Shown here in pieces: positions 7,810 to 10,125 of a DNA stretch of 10,125 nt (position 1 is its first letter; the number at the start of each line of letters is the position of its first letter). The stretch is taken from positions 1 through 10,125 of the forward strand of contig JADGJG010000991.1 of assembly GCA_027596195.1 (NCBI GenBank), written 5' to 3'. Below the pieces are notes generated by a model. The model ran no database searches and was not told where the DNA came from. It saw nothing but the letters and a program-made list of their open reading frames with translations. The DNA is from Podochytrium sp. JEL0797. Its lineage: Eukaryota > Chytridiomycota > Chytridiomycetes > Chytridiales > Chytriomycetaceae. Made by a program: the position numbers and the translations under genes.

Positions 7810-8962
7810 CGTGAAACCGTGTGGGGTCCCATGTTACAAACTGTCGAGTTTTATCGATTCGAGGATGATGCCAATCACGATCAAACGCTGGGTCGCATGT
7901 TGGAACGGATTGTATCCAGACGGGAGGAGACGTGTGCGCGAAGAAGGGGTGTGGCGTTCAACAGGGGAATCATTCCGTCACATATCTTCACTCCAACGTG
8001 CGCGTGGTTGTCACGCTATCGGAATCACTACCGCGCAACAATTCGAATCCCCAAATCGCGTGTTGGTCAACGTGTTGCTCTGAATCGGCTCAATGCGCCG
8101 CCAATTCGGCTCCATTGCAGACCCTGTCGGAATTCTCGCTCAACCACTCGTTCACGCGGTTCTTGTACTTGCTGTGTCACCATGCCTTCTTTTCCCCAGC
8201 TGATTCCACCCATGGTTCAACTTTGCATCGCGCGACACGATCGTGTCCTCACGGGAAACGGATCCACTTCCAGATGGGGACTCAGCATACCATCACATTC
8301 TCAGTCCATCGCACTGCTTTGAACCGGATTCGGCTGCCATGCGTTCAAGTTGAGTCGTTGCAGCGCGTTGTTGCGTTTCGGAACGCTACGGATAGTAATG
8401 AGAATGCACCATCGTCAACGTCAGGCGTCGTATTCGATGATCTTGTGGTCGCCGCAGGTTCTGGCTCCATGGACGCCAAACACAACGAGCTTCCCACGAT
8501 GCTCTCGCATTTCCGTAGCACGTCCACGCGTCGAGCCGAATTTGTCCCCTTTTTCGACGCTGTCGCGCGGCATCTGGAGGAGATGTGGGGATACTCTATG
8601 TCCGCTCATGGCAAGGATTCATCAATCCCAGTCGAGATTCGACAACTCTCGCGCCGTGTTGAGAATGCGCGCGACGCGTTCATGGACACTTTGGGCCCCG
8701 ACAGGATGGGGTTGGAGGATGTGAATACTGCGAGGACTCGATTTCTACGCGCGTGTGAAGAAGTAATGAGGGAGGTGGAAACGTTTCAGGCGCGGTACGT
8801 GGGTGGGTGGAGTGGTGGGGTTTTGTCTGAGTTGGAAGCCGTACCAGAGTATTGTCGCGCATTGCGGGGGGGTGGAGGGGTGGGAGGAATTTTTGTGTTT
8901 CCGGGGTCATGGGTAGTCGTGAGGGAGGAGGAGGTGACTTCAATTGTTGCTTTTGCGTTGGG

Positions 8963-9043
8963 GTGAGAGTGCTTTTTGGAAAGTCGACTTTTCTTTTGTG
9001 ATTCTTACTCACCTGGCGCAATCCCACTTCCCGCCGTTTCTAG
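8963..9043 (+). other. FAB1-like intron 1, copy B
   Basis: 81 nt, donor GTGAGA, acceptor TTCTAG, identical base for base to the copy A intron although the exon immediately upstream differs at about one base in six. Splicing changes the junction residue from Ser to Gly (GG plus T). Confidence 0.88.
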
Positions 9044-9369
9044 TAGCGATGCATACAAAGCTCAAATCCATCCTCGGACTTCTCCCATCATGATACCACG
9101 TGAGGCGCCCAAATCGCCCCAAACGCGACGACTACCGTCGTCGCCCATCACGAGACTCTCCTGCGCTTTCACGAGCATGTCGGAAGGAGTGGTCGATTCG
9201 GCCAAAGGCTTGCTGCTGTTGGGGTCTCCTGCGCTTTCGGAAACCTCCCCGTCGCGTGAATTCAAGATTCAATCCGGCTCGTTCAGTCATCACAAGACCC
9301 CGACGCAGCCGGGAGATGCCGAAAAGTCTGCGGCGGGATCGAGGAACGCGTCTCCTCATGTTCAAGTCA

Positions 9370-9442
9370 GTTGAGTCATTTGAAATAAGCTGTTTCTGCA
9401 ACTGTGATTTTGTCTCACTCCAATTTCAAAACCAAAAAAAAG
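9370..9442 (+). other. FAB1-like intron 2, copy B
   Basis: 73 nt, donor GTTGAG, acceptor AAAAAAAG, phase 1. The A-run is one base longer than in copy A and the following exon starts CTTCTTCGG instead of GCTTCTCGG, so the first residues become T-S-S-E-D. The frame into the kinase domain is kept. Confidence 0.78.
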
Positions 9443-10120
9443 CTTCTTCGGAAGACTTGTCGGCATTTTCCTGCAAAATCAACTACGCCACCCACTTCTC
9501 CCACCTGCGTCGATCATGTGGGATCTCCGACACTGCCTTCATCGACTCACTCTCGCGCTGCGTCCCCTGGAAAGCCTCAGGCGGCAAAACCAAGTTCGCC
9601 TTCTTCAAAACCCAAGACGACAAATATATTGTCAAACAGCTCGCTTCGACATGGTCTGTCCTCGAAACGGATGCCATGCTTGCCTTCTCCCCGGGGTATT
9701 TTGAACACATGAAAGCGCCGGCACCCACATCGCTGGCCGCGATTGTGGGCTTCTTTTCCATCACGCGCAAGAATTTGGAGACGGGGGTTTTCGTGCAGCT
9801 GGATGTGTTAGTTTCCGAGAACTTGTTTGCGGGGATGGGTGCCGAGTTGGACAGTGTGTTTGATTTGAAGGGCGTGATGGAGCGGACTCGGAGTCCGAAC
9901 CACACTGCGAATTCTTCTACGGGTCCAACCGGCAACACCTCCAGCAACAACAAGAAAAAGAACTCCGTGTTGTGGGATGCCGATTGGGTGCGTCTGAACA
10001 ACAGGCTGGGAGCCCCCGTGGACGCTGTGCCGAAACGCGTGTTTATGGACGCGGTGAAGCGCGATTTGGAATTTTTGGCCAAGTCGAATGTGATGGATTA
10101 TTCATTGTTGGTGGGGGTTT

Positions 10121-10125
10121 GTAAG
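10121..10125 (+). other. Splice donor at right edge (start of FAB1-like intron 3, copy B)
   Basis: GTAAG follows GTGGGGGTTT after the DYSLLVGV codons, giving a phase 1 donor. The same five bases occur at 6918-6922 in copy A, where the next bases are NF-YA tail rather than intron. Only the five bases are visible. Confidence 0.55.

Larger units (their letters stand above)
7810..10120 (+). pseudogene. FAB1: FAB1/PIKfyve-like lipid kinase fragment, copy B (better preserved, cut by window)
   Basis: Exons are 7810-8962, 9044-9369 and 9443-10120 (exon 3 ends at GTAAG on the window edge). Here the CHK region reads correctly from about 7911: a Cys-Cys-Cys series (CIQTGGDVCAKKGCG), then H-x3-Y-x-H and RVVVTLSES, the second block (CWSTCC, LSEFSLNHSFTRFLYLL), and CPH. 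This frame continues unbroken through FALG, the Ser-rich exon 2 and the kinase N-lobe: FSCKINYATHF, GGKTKFAFFKTQDDKYIVKQL with catalytic Lys, VFDLKG, NVMDYSLLVG. One break remains: VEFYRFEDD and TLGRMLER (7837-7907) lie in a different frame, one nucleotide short between LER and the first Cys. A kinase C-lobe could follow beyond the window, so this copy may not be dead. FYVE and chaperonin-like domains are missing upstream. A sequencing error at the break is a possible alternative to pseudogene status. Confidence 0.78.
6922..10125 (+). repeat. Direct tandem repeat unit B (about 3.2 kb), ends at window edge
   Basis: Second copy of the unit, same order and orientation. The right edge of the window (10125) corresponds exactly to 6922 in unit A, so unit B is complete as defined by the A/B junction. 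Relative to A it lacks 27 nt (in frame) near 7573, has 5 extra nt at 8027-8031, and differs in scattered bases. Whether a third unit or the rest of the FAB1 intron comes next is not visible. Confidence 0.92.

Noticed and set aside
3697..10125. Transposon or retroelement as the source of the repeat
   Set aside because: No transposase, reverse transcriptase, terminal repeats, target-site duplication or poly-A tail is visible, and introns are retained, so retrocopying is excluded.
1..10125. CRISPR array, rRNA or tRNA genes
   Set aside because: No regularly spaced short repeats and no recognisable tRNA or rRNA sequence were noticed on reading either strand.

Overview
The window is nuclear DNA of a eukaryote, almost certainly a fungus. 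It has short GT-AG introns (48 to 90 nt), a fungal-type MBF/SBF cell-cycle transcription factor (APSES DNA-binding domain, ankyrin repeats, coiled coil, Swi6-like C-terminus), an NF-YA/HAP2 subunit and FAB1-type lipid kinase exons. Spacing is compact: 101 bp between divergent starts and 137 bp between tandem genes. The species is not identifiable from this. An early-diverging (chytrid-like) fungus is my guess, not a demonstration.

Left part (1-3879), three ordinary genes. (1) On the minus strand, 1-907 holds the first part of a two-RRM RNA-binding protein; it has three exons in view and runs off the left edge with a Gln-rich tail. (2) On the minus strand, 1045-2955 holds a complete 620-aa MBF-like transcription factor with two exons. 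(3) On the plus strand, 3057-3879 holds a complete 248-aa NF-YA/HAP2 with two exons. Genes 2 and 3 are head to head across a 101-bp promoter containing a perfect NF-Y site (CCAATCAG), so NF-YA may regulate itself and the cell-cycle factor.

Right part (3697-10125), a direct tandem duplication of about 3.2 kb. Unit A (3697-6921) begins inside the last NF-YA exon and ends inside a FAB1 (PIKfyve-type phosphatidylinositol-3-phosphate 5-kinase) gene, at the 5' splice site following the DYSLL motif. Unit B (6922-10125) repeats all of it, including a 5'-truncated copy of the NF-YA tail. The window stops on exactly the base where the unit ends, which suggests a contig end or a longer array.

Each unit holds an unrecognised C-rich ORF (3954-4612; 7178-7809), then the FAB1 Cys-rich CHK region, an acidic/Ser-rich linker and the N-lobe of the lipid kinase domain, with two introns at matching places. 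Neither unit has the FYVE or chaperonin-like domains, nor the kinase C-lobe with its activation loop. Both share a frame break in the CHK region. Copy A has a further 5-nt deletion that restores the frame after scrambling the first zinc-binding part. I read both as FAB1 pseudogene or partial gene copies. Divergence between them is patchy: about 16% and almost wholly synonymous at the end of FAB1 exon 1, and zero in the adjoining intron. That points to gene conversion or to alleles that were once under selection.
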